From: Zasmidium citrigriseum
Lineage: Eukaryota > Ascomycota > Dothideomycetes > Mycosphaerellales > Mycosphaerellaceae
Length of the DNA stretch: 64,000 bases
Reading direction: 5' to 3'
NCBI GenBank assembly: GCA_002786025.1
Contig: NHNW01000067.1
Span: forward strand, 122,608 to 186,607
The notes under the pieces are model-generated. The model saw only the letters and a program-made list of their open reading frames with translations. It was not told the DNA's origin and made no database searches. The translations under genes were made by a program, and so were the position numbers. This document shows, piece after piece, positions 33,511 through 43,552 of this stretch (position 1 is its first letter; each line of letters starts with the position of its first letter).

Positions 33511-34733
33511 TCATCCAATACAAAGCCCATTCGCCTTGCTGACGATCGCCCCCAACTTCGCCCGTAGCGCTCCCCGGTAGCAGTCGACGACGTCCGAGGC
33601 GATCTCGTCCATACCCGGCGAGTCGTGGACTTTTCTTTGCTGGAGTTTGGTCAAGAGCGGCTGGACGTGGAGGTGGAGTTCTGACAGGACAACTCGCCCG
33701 CGGTAGAGGCCTTGCGTGTCAATGTCGAGACAGTGTTTGTCCATGACGGCTTGAGGGGTGACGACGCAGTCGACCACGGATGCGGAGCCAAGAGGTCCCA
33801 GACAGAGGGCGTTGTCGTACCAGGATAAACTCTGTTGGAGGACCAAGAAGACTGGCACGAGGACCTCGTGCTCATTTGAGCAAGGACAGTCTAGGATACG
33901 GCTGATTTCTGTGAGGGCCATGCGGTTGTGGGCCAGGGCGGTGTCGATGCCGATGGGGCCTTGTTGTGCATCTGTTATGGTGTCAGGATCAGAGTCCGCG
34001 ATAAAAGAGTTGAATCAATTAGGGACATACGGAGATCGGACACGAGCTTTAGTACTGCGGCCATGCAGGGTGCTATGCTGGGTTCGTATTGGGCCGTTGG
34101 GCATCGTGTCGTAGGCGTCGAGAAAGGTAAGGGTTGAAGCATATGGGGTGTTTGTTGATGCGGTGGCGAAGATGGTGATAGGAGGCTGAAGGTAGGTGTA
34201 AGGGTATCATCGTTGCGTCCTGAAAATGCGCTTGCAGAGCTGACTGACGAGCTGCTGGAGTGACGTTCGAGCTTGGCGGTGTTGCTGAAGTCGGTATATA
34301 ATGAAGGCTGGAAGAATTGTGCGTCGAGGTCCATAGGCTTCTGTTCTGGCCAGGCGTCGAACATCCATGGGCTGCTGTCGGTAGAGTTGAGTGGCGTCAC
34401 CAGGTGCAGGTCATCCGGGAGCGCGAACGAGGTGGGTGCGGGTCGGGGTGCGGTGTATGCATTGACGTCGAAAGATTGATACTTTCGACGGCCAGTGCGT
34501 CGTGAGTATCCGTATACGCAGTCAATGCCTTTGAGTGCACACCGACTGCAGCCGGGCTTCTCTTTGCCGCATCTGTCATTGAGGTGTTAGTGACGGTGGT
34601 TGATTACACATGGGCAGCATGGAGCATCATGTTGTGCTGCGTACCTGATCTTTTGAGAGCTGCACGCATCGCATGATTCCCGAATCTTTGCTCCTGTCGG
34701 GCTGGTCTCACAGTCTGGCATCGAAGTCGACAT
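33511..34733 (-). CDS. AflR-like Zn2Cys6 pathway regulator
   Basis: Three exons: 34733-34645, 34572-34031 and 33971-33511, with introns of 72 and 59 nt; 363 residues. The first intron splits the zinc cluster; joined, it reads CDACSSQKIRC then GKEKPGCSRCALKGIDC, a full CxxCx6Cx6CxxCx6C motif, followed by the basic GYSRRTGRRK linker. The C-terminal half shows ISRILDCPCSNEHEVLVPV and RVVLSELHLHVQPLLTKLQQ, the two signature blocks of the AflR family (aflatoxin, sterigmatocystin, monodictyphenone regulators). The middle is Ser/Pro-rich. Such regulators nearly always control a neighbouring polyketide cluster. Here it closes the right side of the oxidoreductase block, so those genes are its likely targets. 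Confidence 0.9.
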
Positions 34734-37283
34734 AGTAGGCATTGAAGAGTGGCAAAGACTGCCAGAAGGATATCAGTAAGAGAGCAGAGGATGTGTGCAA
34801 TCTTCGATGAAAGAGCTCGATCGTGATGGCAAGATGGGAGGATCAGAAGAGACGCCAATCGAGAGTTGCTTTATACATCTTGTGTGCTTCTGTCAATCAA
34901 TGCCACATTGGAATCTCACTTTGGCAGCATTCATTAATCGCAGCGCGGCCGCCATGTTGGCTGAAAGGCGACTGGAGGATCTGATAAAACCAACACCCGC
35001 CCACGTAACGAACGGCAAGGTGTCCGCCGCAGAGGATTGGAGGAGCAGCAGCGAGCGAGCAGGAATGGAATGCCAACAGCATGCGGCGCTAGCTCCACGA
35101 CGGGTGGGAGTTGAGGCAGATCAGGAACCCACGCAGTGGGCCAGGAACTCCTGCAGCACGCCAAACGCATGTGGCGGACAGCTGAAGGAGCTGAGGTGCA
35201 GGCGGCACGTGGAAAACGTGGCCGCTGGCAACGTGCCTCGTCGATCAATTGGGTCGTGGTGAGGGCATTGGACACCACGAGCACTACGAGCATTTGTACA
35301 ATCGTCGATGAGATTCGCCGGGCATACTGCTAGTCCGAAGTTTGGTGCTAAGGGAGCTGAAAGCAATCAAAGTGGCAGTGAGTGGTACTGAATTTGCTCG
35401 AGTGGTGTTAGAGATGTAGATCGCAGCAGAGAGGAGTATTAGATACTCCGAGTGGTCAAGCAGCGCGCAGCTGGAGCCGTGAGAAGTCTTGTTTGGGTGT
35501 AAGCTTAGGTGGGGCTCGGTCCGGTCGATGCTATGCAGTGTGTCGTAAGGGTTCAGCTGTGCAGATCAGCCGCTTTGGGAAGGATGCGATAGTGACGACA
35601 GAGTCTGGAGGCATGAGCTGACGAACTTGAAGCGGCAGCAGTACCTATTCCCCAACCAAGATGTGATCTGACTGGGAGCGTTGCTACCAGAAACGGTACC
35701 AGGTGCGAGTAATACTGCGAAGAGGAGTGTTGCAGGATTGAAATTTCCCCGGCAAGCAGTGATGCAGGGTCTGGCAGGGTCTGATCTCCCTCGTCAAACA
35801 CGTGCGTTTGTCGAATGGCCGAGTCAATGAAGATCTCTGGGATCGTTTCTCCAAGCGTTGCTGGCTGGCGATGGGGTGGTTGAGCTGTCGGCGGAATTCG
35901 CAGCAAGCGTGTTGGTAGGGTTGTAGGGCAGGCGTGGGATGTTTAAGTTGGCCGCGCAAATGAGGGTCTCTGGAAGAGCCGGCTGATCTGCTTCGTAAAA
36001 TATGCGGGAGGACCTCATCGCGCAATCCATGATGCCCACTGCATGCCGAGTGAGTGCTGGTCAAGTCGGCCGTTGCTGCAGCCACAGAGGCTTGGTGAAG
36101 CTTCGCGAGCCATGTTGGTGCTCCTCCACGGGTCATTTCAAATGCTCGCCCAACCGCTGGCTCACACGAGCCCTCGTTGCGATAAGCCAGCATCGATCAG
36201 CATAGGCTAACACTGTAGTTTTGCATTAGAACACAGACCAAGCATGCAGCCATGTGGCCGTTAATCAGCGCCGTGACGATGTCGTAGTCATCGCCGCTCT
36301 CGGGTTCACCACCACATGCTCGCGAACCATACCCTTGCGCTCGCACGTGCTGTGGGTGGGACACGATTCAACAATCTCGGGGACTCGCACGTGTCGTATG
36401 CAGCATGTCGGGGAATGCAAGAAGACAATCTTGTACCGCTCATCAATGCTGGCCCACCCAGGTCCGTCGCAACAATGTGGTATAGATTGGCGTCATGCCG
36501 TCTGTGGAGGCGGCTGCGGTTGCGGGCCTGACAGTAGCGGCTTTGGTCCTTGGATGCCGGTTGCAGGAAGGTGTGGGTGAGATGGTATGGTCGCGAGATT
36601 GACTACAGATTGTGTAGTATGGACTGGGCGTCGATAGCAACACAGTGACCAACATGCAGTGCTCAATTGACTCCTGAACTTTGCGCAGTGAGAGTTCTGG
36701 ACGCAGCGGTACCTCGCAGATGGAGTGGAAATTCAAGCCGACCGGACTTGACAGGCGTCGTTGAGACCTGTCAGACCGGGTGAGATCTTGTGTTCCAACA
36801 TTGTTGATATGCGCGGTACGGCTGAGCGCTGCGACTTCCTCGTACAGCCGTAACTTTGAGCGAGTGCAGGCCGGGTCGACAAAAGGGCTGTTAAGAGCAG
36901 TCCTGGTGGCTTACGTTGGGGGCTAACGCTTGCGGGGTCATAGTGCTGACATCTTGATGGTCGATCAGTAATGAGATCTTTCTTGCCCGTGATTCAAGAG
37001 GATGTCATGGAAATAGGTGATTCCCGGCTCGAAATCGTTCCTTCCAGACGAAGCTAAGACTTTGGCAAGTTGGATCGTGTCAGCCAAGGCTCCGGATGTT
37101 AGTACTTTGGCCATGAGACCTGTGTGGTGAAGAGTGAAAATGTTCGCATGCTCGATTCTTGCTGTCCAGGACGAGTCGATGCCGTACACGCCGGGAGTAA
37201 AACGCTCGAATGTGCAGATGTTCTCGTGCAATGCCAACCCCAACGCCACGCTAAACCCATCACAAATTGCCAGACTTCGCTGA
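34734..37283. other. Gene-poor 2.5-kb stretch
   Basis: Only short, compositionally random open frames occur on both strands; none shows a domain, a plausible splice chain or neighbours that would support it. The base composition is similar to the flanks and there is no RIP-like skew. It separates the regulator-bounded block from the housekeeping genes. Confidence 0.4.
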
Positions 37284-37659
37284 TTACCTCTTCTTCTTCT
37301 GGCCCTTCCGTGACTCTACCTTCTTGTCAGCACGATTGTATGCATCTCCCCACGGGTGTTGTCTTACCTGCTGCCGTCTTCTTCTTCTTGGGGGCGCCCT
37401 TGCCTCGGCTCTTGGCGATCTGGATGTGCTCCAGGCGATCCTCCTCAAAATTGTCATACATCTCAACGCCGGGATATAGTAATCGGAGTTGCTTGAAGGT
37501 CGACACGCGGCGGGGGTAGTATGCGGCGATGGAGGGCCCTCGTAGGCGCTGGCGGAGGACTTTGTTGCCGAGCCGTTGGTTGGTGGGATTGAAGGTCGTG
37601 TTGAAGATGCGGCATTGCACCCGCATGAGGTCGAGGATGCGCGATCGTGGGACGGCCAT
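37284..37659 (-). CDS. RSM27: Mitochondrial small-subunit ribosomal protein mS33
   Basis: Two exons, 37659-37368 and 37315-37284, with a 52-nt intron at 37316-37367; 107 residues. MAVPRSRILDLMRVQCRIFN, TNQRLGNKVLRQRLRGPS and AAYYPRRVSTF are the conserved core of MRPS33/Rsm27, and the end GKGAPKKKKTAAESRKGQKK is typical. The second exon uses a TAG acceptor that gives TAAESRK; the unspliced reading ends in an unrelated tail. It is a structural protein of the mitoribosome small subunit, in the matrix. It shares a 248-bp divergent promoter with the RNase III gene. Confidence 0.93.
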
Positions 37660-37907
37660 GGCTGGTGGAGATGATGGTGATGATGTGAGTGAATGTTGAT
37701 GGACTGCGACTTCCTCCTGATCGAAAGCTGCGGCCCGCTCCACGCCAAGCTATGCCAAGCTTCCACTCCCGCTGAACTCCGCGAGCCAGCAACCTCGTCG
37801 CCTTCGCTTCTTTCCACCACTCCGCCGTCCAGAGTCTTCCGCCGCAGCTCATCTCCTCGCTGTCATCACGCCGGTGGATGGACAAGCGCTGAGGAGAGCT
37901 GCCCGCC

Positions 37908-39098
37908 ATGGCCGATCACTACAAGCGCCGTCGCGACGACGATGACCGGCACTACCGCCCGCAAAAGAAGCAGCACGTCGACGACAGACGCGACAATTCG
38001 CGCGCATACAACGATCGCCGACCTCACCACGACCGCCGGCCTCACAACGACCGCCGGCCTCGTCAGGACAAGCAGTACAGCGGCGATGCCGCACGTCTCG
38101 ATTCGATACCGGCGCAGATGCTGCTACCAACCCCACTGCCACCACTTCCGCCCATCAACGACGAGTATGCCACCGCCCCCTTCACCCACCGCTCCCTCAC
38201 CTCCGAGTCCCGCAGTGTCTTCGGCGACAAAGAGCTGTCATATGAGCGTCTGGAATTTTTGGGCGATGCCTACATCGAAGTCTTTGCCAGCAAGCTCATC
38301 TACCGCCGCCTGCACCATCTGCCTCCTGGCCAAATGAGCCAGCTGCGAGAACTCTTCGTCAGAAACGACACGCTATCCGAGTACTCCCGTGCTTATGGCT
38401 TCGACAAGAAGATTCGCGTTGTGGACATGCAGCAGATGCAGCTTGACGCCCACAAGTCTAACAAGGGCTTGAGCAAGATCCTCGGCGACGTGTTTGAGGC
38501 TTACGTTAGTGCCGTTATCCTCAGCCATGCCGACGAGCGACAAGGCGAAATTGTTGCTGAGCAGTGGCTCCATGCCCTGTGGGAACCCCGACTACGCGAG
38601 TCTATCCAGAAAGACAGCAACTACAACGCAAACGCTGCGACTGGAGACCCTCGGACGACCTACAATCAAGATGCAAAGGCTATCCTCCAGAAGCGCATCC
38701 TAGGTGGCAATGTCAAGCTGGCTTACGAGACTTTTAGGGAAAGTGTCGAGCTCAAGGGTGACAAGCTGGGTCAGAATCGTCACTACATTGCTCTCTATCT
38801 CACGGGTTTTGGCTACGAGAGGAAGCTGCTAGGCAAGGGCGAGGGAAAGAACAAAGTCGAGGCTGGGAACTGGGCCGCCATTGAGGCCATGTACGGGGAC
38901 GCGAAGGAAATCGTTGACAAGTGCGAGGAAACCTGCAACGCCGACAAGGCGAAGCGAGAGGCCGAGAGAAGAGGTCATGACCGACGGGATAGGGATGTAG
39001 AGACGAACGGGCACGGCAAGAGAGAGCCTGTCGACATCAAGAAGAAAGCGGATACGACTCTCGAGAACGGACATGACAAGAAAGAGGAAGGTGATTGA
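37908..39098 (+). CDS. Ribonuclease III (Rnt1-like)
   Basis: A single 396-residue exon. The first 55 residues are basic and repetitive (DRRPHHDRRPHNDRRP), likely RNA-binding or nuclear-targeting. The RNase III domain has the signature YERLEFLGDAYIEVF near residues 110-124, with the metal-binding Glu and Asp, and KILGDVFEAYVSAV near 188, with the second Asp/Glu pair. A dsRBD-like region follows (ILGGNVKLAYETF to VEAGNWAAIEAMYG). The C-terminal tail is charged and Lys/Glu-rich. One catalytic domain plus one dsRBD is the Rnt1 layout, which processes pre-rRNA, snRNA and snoRNA precursors in the nucleus; it is not Dicer, as no helicase or PAZ is present. Confidence 0.92.
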   Translation: MADHYKRRRDDDDRHYRPQKKQHVDDRRDNSRAYNDRRPHHDRRPHNDRRPRQDKQYSGDAARLDSIPAQMLLPTPLPPLPPINDEYATAPFTHRSLTSESRSVFGDKELSYERLEFLGDAYIEVFASKLIYRRLHHLPPGQMSQLRELFVRNDTLSEYSRAYGFDKKIRVVDMQQMQLDAHKSNKGLSKILGDVFEAYVSAVILSHADERQGEIVAEQWLHALWEPRLRESIQKDSNYNANAATGDPRTTYNQDAKAILQKRILGGNVKLAYETFRESVELKGDKLGQNRHYIALYLTGFGYERKLLGKGEGKNKVEAGNWAAIEAMYGDAKEIVDKCEETCNADKAKREAERRGHDRRDRDVETNGHGKREPVDIKKKADTTLENGHDKKEEGD

Positions 39099-39622
39099 GG
39101 CTTGCAGTGCTAGATTGTCGCGCTCTCGCTTATATCCTGGATGGACTGCAGTCAACATACCACCACGACCGTGGCGAATGTGACGCTGGAATCCACACCT
39201 GCCACGTGCGGCTAGCTTTGCTTGTTTCACGGCACATAGCAGATCAACGACGATCCCGATGCACTTCCACGTGCTGTTGATGAGCAACATCCCTGACAGC
39301 CACGAGGCGAGGTATTTGGCGAAACCGAACACGCAGATGCACGCGGAGGCCATTCTATACCCATCAAAGAAGAGATCGACATACGGACATCCTTTGACCA
39401 TTGCTATTCCCAGTCCCCAACGTCACCGAGCCACGTCGTGTCTCCCGTTTCATAGGTGGCATGTTCCCTCATAGAGTTTCACGCCAGACATCCCTATCCT
39501 GCACCACAGTCAAGGTTGCCCGCGAATGAGGTTATGGTTTTGAATACCAACACCCGGCAAAACAATGGTTGCTCTTCACATGCTCCAACACCGAGGTGTC
39601 TAGCGTGTTGGAGCAGTAATGG
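39099..39622. other. Intergenic region upstream of the repeat array
   Basis: About 520 bp after the RNase III stop. An open frame at 39456-39761 crosses it, but its only support is that it ends at a splice donor. Confidence 0.3.
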
Positions 39623-39805
39623 TATAAAAGGCAGGTCAGTAGGATCCATTGTCGAGGTGATTTTCAGGTCTGTCCTTCCTTCTTTCCCTCCTTCCATCCA
39701 TCAGCTCTTTCGTTGCTTTATTCTCCTCTTGAACCGTGCCACTGGGTACTTGCCAAGGTAGGAATGCCTCTTCTGTTGCTTGTCACAGTACTAATTCCTT
39801 CGTAG
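39623..39805 (+). promoter_or_regulatory. TATA box, pyrimidine tract and spliceable leader in front of the repeat array
   Basis: TATAAAAG lies at 39623-39630. A CT-rich tract occupies about 39668-39700, as at fungal transcription starts. A canonical 48-nt intron follows at 39758-39805: donor AAG|GTAGGA, acceptor CGTAG. The frame that begins exactly at the acceptor stays open into the repeat array. No ATG lies between the TATA box and the donor, so a start codon is not identified. Confidence 0.4.
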
Positions 39806-40414
39806 ACATCCTTCGATCAGCCACTTGTTGGGCCAAAATGTTCTGGCAAAGTCCTGACCAAGCCTCTACGCATCGGCCGTCTTGAGCGGTCATCATTGAC
39901 TGTCAGCCTGGCCTTACCCACACCTCACTGGCGCTCGTCCTCCAAGGACGTCCCCGATGAGGTCCAACGCCTCATTCGACCATCCAACACGGGAGCTACT
40001 GGCTGTCCAAAATTTCGGTCACCGAGAGACATGAAGATCACCCTCGACATCTTCCTTCAAGACAAACACCCCGACGACCTTTGCCATCTCATTCGTCTTC
40101 ACCTGACGGGAGCTACAGGGATGTCATGATCTCGGACTCCGAGCGATTCAGAAGTCGCCGTCGCAAAACAACACCCCGAACACCTCATTCGCTTCCTGAA
40201 CAAGGAAACTAAAGAATGTGCAAAATCTCGGGGACCGACAGAGGTGAAGTCGAACGTCTACCCCGACGCACATTCGCCTCTCATTCGCTCTGTACAAGCG
40301 GAAGCTAAGGGCTGTCCAAATTCTCGGAGCCCGAGAGACTCCAAGCGAAAGAAACACCCCGATGAACTTCTCAACTTCATTCGCTCTGTCTCGACGGCAG
40401 CTAATGGGATGTAA
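39806..40414 (+). pseudogene. Decayed gene coding for a 32-residue tandem repeat
   Basis: From the splice acceptor at 39805 one frame is open for 107 codons to a TGA at 40127-40129 and then, in the same frame, for another 94 codons to a TAA at 40412-40414. It spells five related peptide units with approximate consensus HPDELLxLIRSxxTxA, then GCPxSRSPRDxK. The units are 39 codons, then 32 codons each. Stops fall where other units read GCPNSR or similar, so they look like point changes. No start codon was found and no family is recognised. It may be a broken gene, or palindromic repeats whose length is by chance a multiple of three. Confidence 0.4.
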
Positions 40415-41300
40415 GATTCTCGGACACCGAGCGACGTGAACTTCGAACTACATCCCCGATGGATATGGACGGTTCAGTTGCTCTGCCACGACGGCAACTA
40501 ATGGATGTTCGCATTTCGGGGTGTTTCTTTGAGGATATGCGCTTTCACTGTTGAAATGGCCCGATCTACCCTCCTGGTTGGACAGGTTAACGAGACCGCT
40601 ACTGGAAGTCCAAAATCTCGGGGTATATCGTAGGAGATATCCTCCTTTACCCCGATGTGTAGCAACGATGCTACTGGACGCAAACGTAAGAAAACTAACG
40701 GATTGTCAAATTCATCGGGGTATAGGAACATTGCTCGGAGTGATTGAGATAGGACATTTCCCTATGCTCCGATGTGTGCTCCCTTGCAATTGGCTCTCCG
40801 TGTAAGAAAGCTAACGCAACACCAAAGTCGTCGGGCTATAGGGACATTTCGTCGGGATATATGAAAGAGGAAATATCCCTATGGTCCGAAGCCTTTAGCT
40901 GCTCTATTGGGCCTTGAAAAGCGGCAGCTAACGGGATGGATGTTTCGGTGCATTTCCAACACCGCGGCAAACCCGACGGTCAGCTTCGTTTCTCTGCCGT
41001 CGGGGTATTTTGATATCGCCCAATGTGCAGCAAAGGAAATGCACCGATGGAAGTAAATCTTCTCACTGGCTGTCTCTATACGGACGCCAGTGGCATGTCG
41101 CATCTCGGTGCATATCGTCGAAGAGTTTTCCACCGACTGGTGAGGAAATCGCCCGACGCCAGCGGATGTTCAGCTTTTCGGGGAACGAGGTTCACGAAAT
41201 ACGCCGATGAGTAGAAAAGTACTTATTGGATGTGTCAGGACGGCCGCTAGAGGCTGTCCAGAATTTCGGAGTCCGAGCATGAGGTGAGGTGTTCGGCGCT
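39930..41300. repeat. Divergent 96-nt tandem repeat array with embedded palindromes
   Basis: A conserved anchor (TGTCCAAAATCTCGG and variants) recurs with its CTCGG-type core at 40014, 40131, 40227, 40323, 40419, 40515, 40617, 40714, 40830, 40944, 41104, 41177 and 41265. Four consecutive intervals are exactly 96 nt and the flanking ones are 117 and 102. In the first half the core is a mini-palindrome CTCGG-NNN-CCGAG (40131-40143, 40323-40335, 40419-40431). In the second half intervals vary and each unit becomes a larger inverted repeat of TCGG...CCGA type. CpA and TpG are not depleted, so RIP has not acted here. No such array occurs elsewhere in the window. Confidence 0.85.
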
Positions 41301-42100
41301 GTTTGGCTGTGACGTGAAATGCACCGAAAGACACATCACGTGGGGTGATATTCATTGGGTGAGAGGGGTGCTAACGCTAGCCCATGTGTGTTTTCTCGGT
41401 GACCGACGTGCAGGAGTTCGGGTTCCGAAGGTCGACTTCGGCGATGATGGGCGGACGAGGTTGATGGAGAGGATGTGAGGGAGGGTGAAGAGGAGATCGT
41501 GTTCCGCGGATCCCGAAGCTGAGCTGGGAAGAAGTCAAATGGACTACGCCTTCTCTTCTTTTCCAACTTTCGTCGCTCTTCTTGCTATGCCATGACATTT
41601 GCCATCGTTCGTCCACTTGATTTGATAACAATCTTGGCGTCCACGACGACAACATCGTCATGAGCACGATTTTGAGTTCAACTTCATCGTCTCTCTTGCA
41701 CGTGGCAAACTGGGCATGATGTATCGAGTACTTCTGGAAGCCTGGGCAGGGTTCGCCAAGAGCATGACGAGCTCGGCCAACCAACGTTCCGTCTTTCAAT
41801 GGGCATTGGCATGACGCAGTAATTGGAAGTCAAGAAGATGTTGATGCTTGGGAGACGTTCGTTGTGGCTTGAAAAGAGAGCATTGGGTGACGTTAAGACG
41901 ACTTGCCAGGCTGAGATGGCGACTGATGAGGCGTCGACGATGAGGTTGATAGATTCGAGAGCAAGTATATATATGTAGGCTGCAAGGGTGTTGGAACGAT
42001 CATATCAATTCAAAGACGAAGTACAACAAACCACAACATTACCTTGATCACAATATCACCAACAACGTCTTTCAACCAGACCCATACCGCACAGTCTAAA
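41301..42100. promoter_or_regulatory. Intergenic region with TATA box for the 42101 gene
   Basis: The repeat fades out by about 41420. A TATATATATG run at about 41967-41976 lies about 130 bp upstream of the ATG at 42101 and is a likely core promoter. Long minus-strand frames here lack domains. Confidence 0.35.
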
Positions 42101-42491
42101 ATGACCCGCATCAACGACGCCAACCAAGGAGGTACCTTCACCCATACCACCCCAAACACATCCCCATCTAACAAATCCAACAGACGAGACCTACCCAACC
42201 TGGGAAACCAAGCCCACCACAACGCCCAAGAACTCCCTCTCCTCCGACACCCGGCCCACCGACATGCCCTCAGAGAGCATCGCCTTCGCAGAGGACTACA
42301 ACACTCGGTCCCGCAAGCGAGAGAGTACCACAAGCAATGCCAGCAAGTCTCGAAGCCGCAGCCGAGCATCCTCAGCGTATGATACCCATGTTGCGCGGGA
42401 GAATGTTTGGAATCAGGATAAGGAGAAGCAGCACAAGAGTTTTTTGAAGAAGGCGTTTGAGCATAAGCTTGTTCCGGAGTTTTTGAAGTAG
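42101..42491 (+). CDS. Small charged protein of unknown function
   Basis: Two exons, 42101-42131 and 42184-42491, with a 52-nt intron at 42132-42183 (GTACCT...CAACAG); 112 residues. Splicing gives MTRINDANQGDETYPTW, where the acidic second exon is open back to the acceptor. The middle is Arg/Ser-rich (SKSRSRSRASS), and the C-terminus (NVWNQDKEKQHKSFLKKAF) is Lys-rich and probably helical. There is no signal peptide or membrane segment. I do not recognise a family. The TATA box, intron and good Kozak-like context (AAAATGACC) support it as real. Confidence 0.6.
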
Positions 42492-42697
42492 AGTCTGGCT
42501 GGAGATCTGATAGTCTTTCTGCGGTCCGAAGCTGCGATATCCAGTTTTGTAGCATAGTGTAGCATAGCCAATGGAGGTTTCTGCTAGACTATCGCCGACT
42601 GCACCTCCATGTTTTAGCAGGTCTGCCCATATCACTTTAGCCCTCAACTTCCTTGACTTTCCACTTACTCGCGTGAATCATCCAGCCGCGGTTGTCA

Positions 42698-43552
42698 TTA
42701 CGACGATCCAAACATCAACTTCTTATTCACCCCCTGCGCCATGCACAACATACTCGCCACAGCCATAATGGCCCACGGCTCGCCCAACTCGCCCCTGGCA
42801 CCACTCCCCAGGAACTGAAACCTGCCCAGCTTGTTCTTGCTGAACTGCGAATTCGCCGCCCACACAGCGACAACCTCTTTGCCATCACTCGTGAGTCCAA
42901 AGCCGTTTGCATCGCCACTGGCTGATGACGAAGACCCTGATGCTACAGGATCATCACCGCCCACCCGCACCAACTTGAACCCCCAAGTCTTCAAATGCAA
43001 ATCCTCAACCTCTTTCCCATGCGACATCCGCCATTCAAATTTCTCCAGCCGGGGCTTCGAATCCGCGCTTTCTACTGGGACCGTGAAATCGAAATCCACA
43101 TGTTTGAAACCAATGTGAGCTCTGATATTATCAGAGATTGGCGAACCATCTGAGGATAAATGACCAGGTAATGTAATCGTCTTTCCACCACTCCAGCCCT
43201 TCTCGAAATGTACATGGGCCAAAACAGGAGACTGGGCATCGGCACTTTCGTGGATGTCGAGGCCATCACTGAGGATCACCGCATTGCAGGGCTGGTCGAA
43301 GTGCTCGCCGAGAATGAATGTCGATATCTTGGAGACAGGATTCCCCTTGGCGTAGTAGAGATTGAATGCAACGGGGAACGGTCGGCCGGGTCGGGTTCCG
43401 CTGGGTCCCGTGATGGTTGTGGTTGTGATGTCGGTGAGGACGGATGACGGGGGTCTTGAGAGCTCCTCGTATGGCGGCGGTAGGTCTTCTGACATGTTGT
43501 CTGCCGGGAGAAATGAACTTTGAAATTGTTGCTCTTTGGACATGGTGAACAC
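42698..43552 (-). CDS. Conserved-looking unknown protein with a PPxY motif
   Basis: A single exon of up to 284 residues; starts at 43552, 43543 (MSKEQQF) or 43495 (MSEDLPPPYEEL) are all possible. PPPYEEL near the N-terminus is a PPxY motif that could bind WW-domain ubiquitin ligases of the Rsp5 type. A beta-rich body follows (PFPVAFNLYYAKGN, FEKGWSGGKTITLPG, KFEWRMSHGKEV, KEVVAVWAA, GRFQFLGSGARGELG). A hydrophobic C-terminal segment (WAIMAVASMLCMAQGV) ends it. The pattern of a core ending in a buried hydrophobic helix vaguely resembles the tubby/LURP-like fold, but I cannot confirm that. Confidence 0.7.
   Translation of the reverse strand: MFTMSKEQQFQSSFLPADNMSEDLPPPYEELSRPPSSVLTDITTTTITGPSGTRPGRPFPVAFNLYYAKGNPVSKISTFILGEHFDQPCNAVILSDGLDIHESADAQSPVLAHVHFEKGWSGGKTITLPGHLSSDGSPISDNIRAHIGFKHVDFDFTVPVESADSKPRLEKFEWRMSHGKEVEDLHLKTWGFKLVRVGGDDPVASGSSSSASGDANGFGLTSDGKEVVAVWAANSQFSKNKLGRFQFLGSGARGELGEPWAIMAVASMLCMAQGVNKKLMFGSS

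Noticed and set aside
18541..34733. AflR binding sites TCG-N5-CGA in the block's promoters
   Set aside because: I scanned the promoter stretches by eye and found only near-misses with wrong spacing. A motif search would be decisive.
35684..36193. 169-codon minus-strand frame in the gene-poor gap
   Set aside because: Random-looking Arg/Ser/His-rich sequence with no motif; other frames in the same place are equally open.
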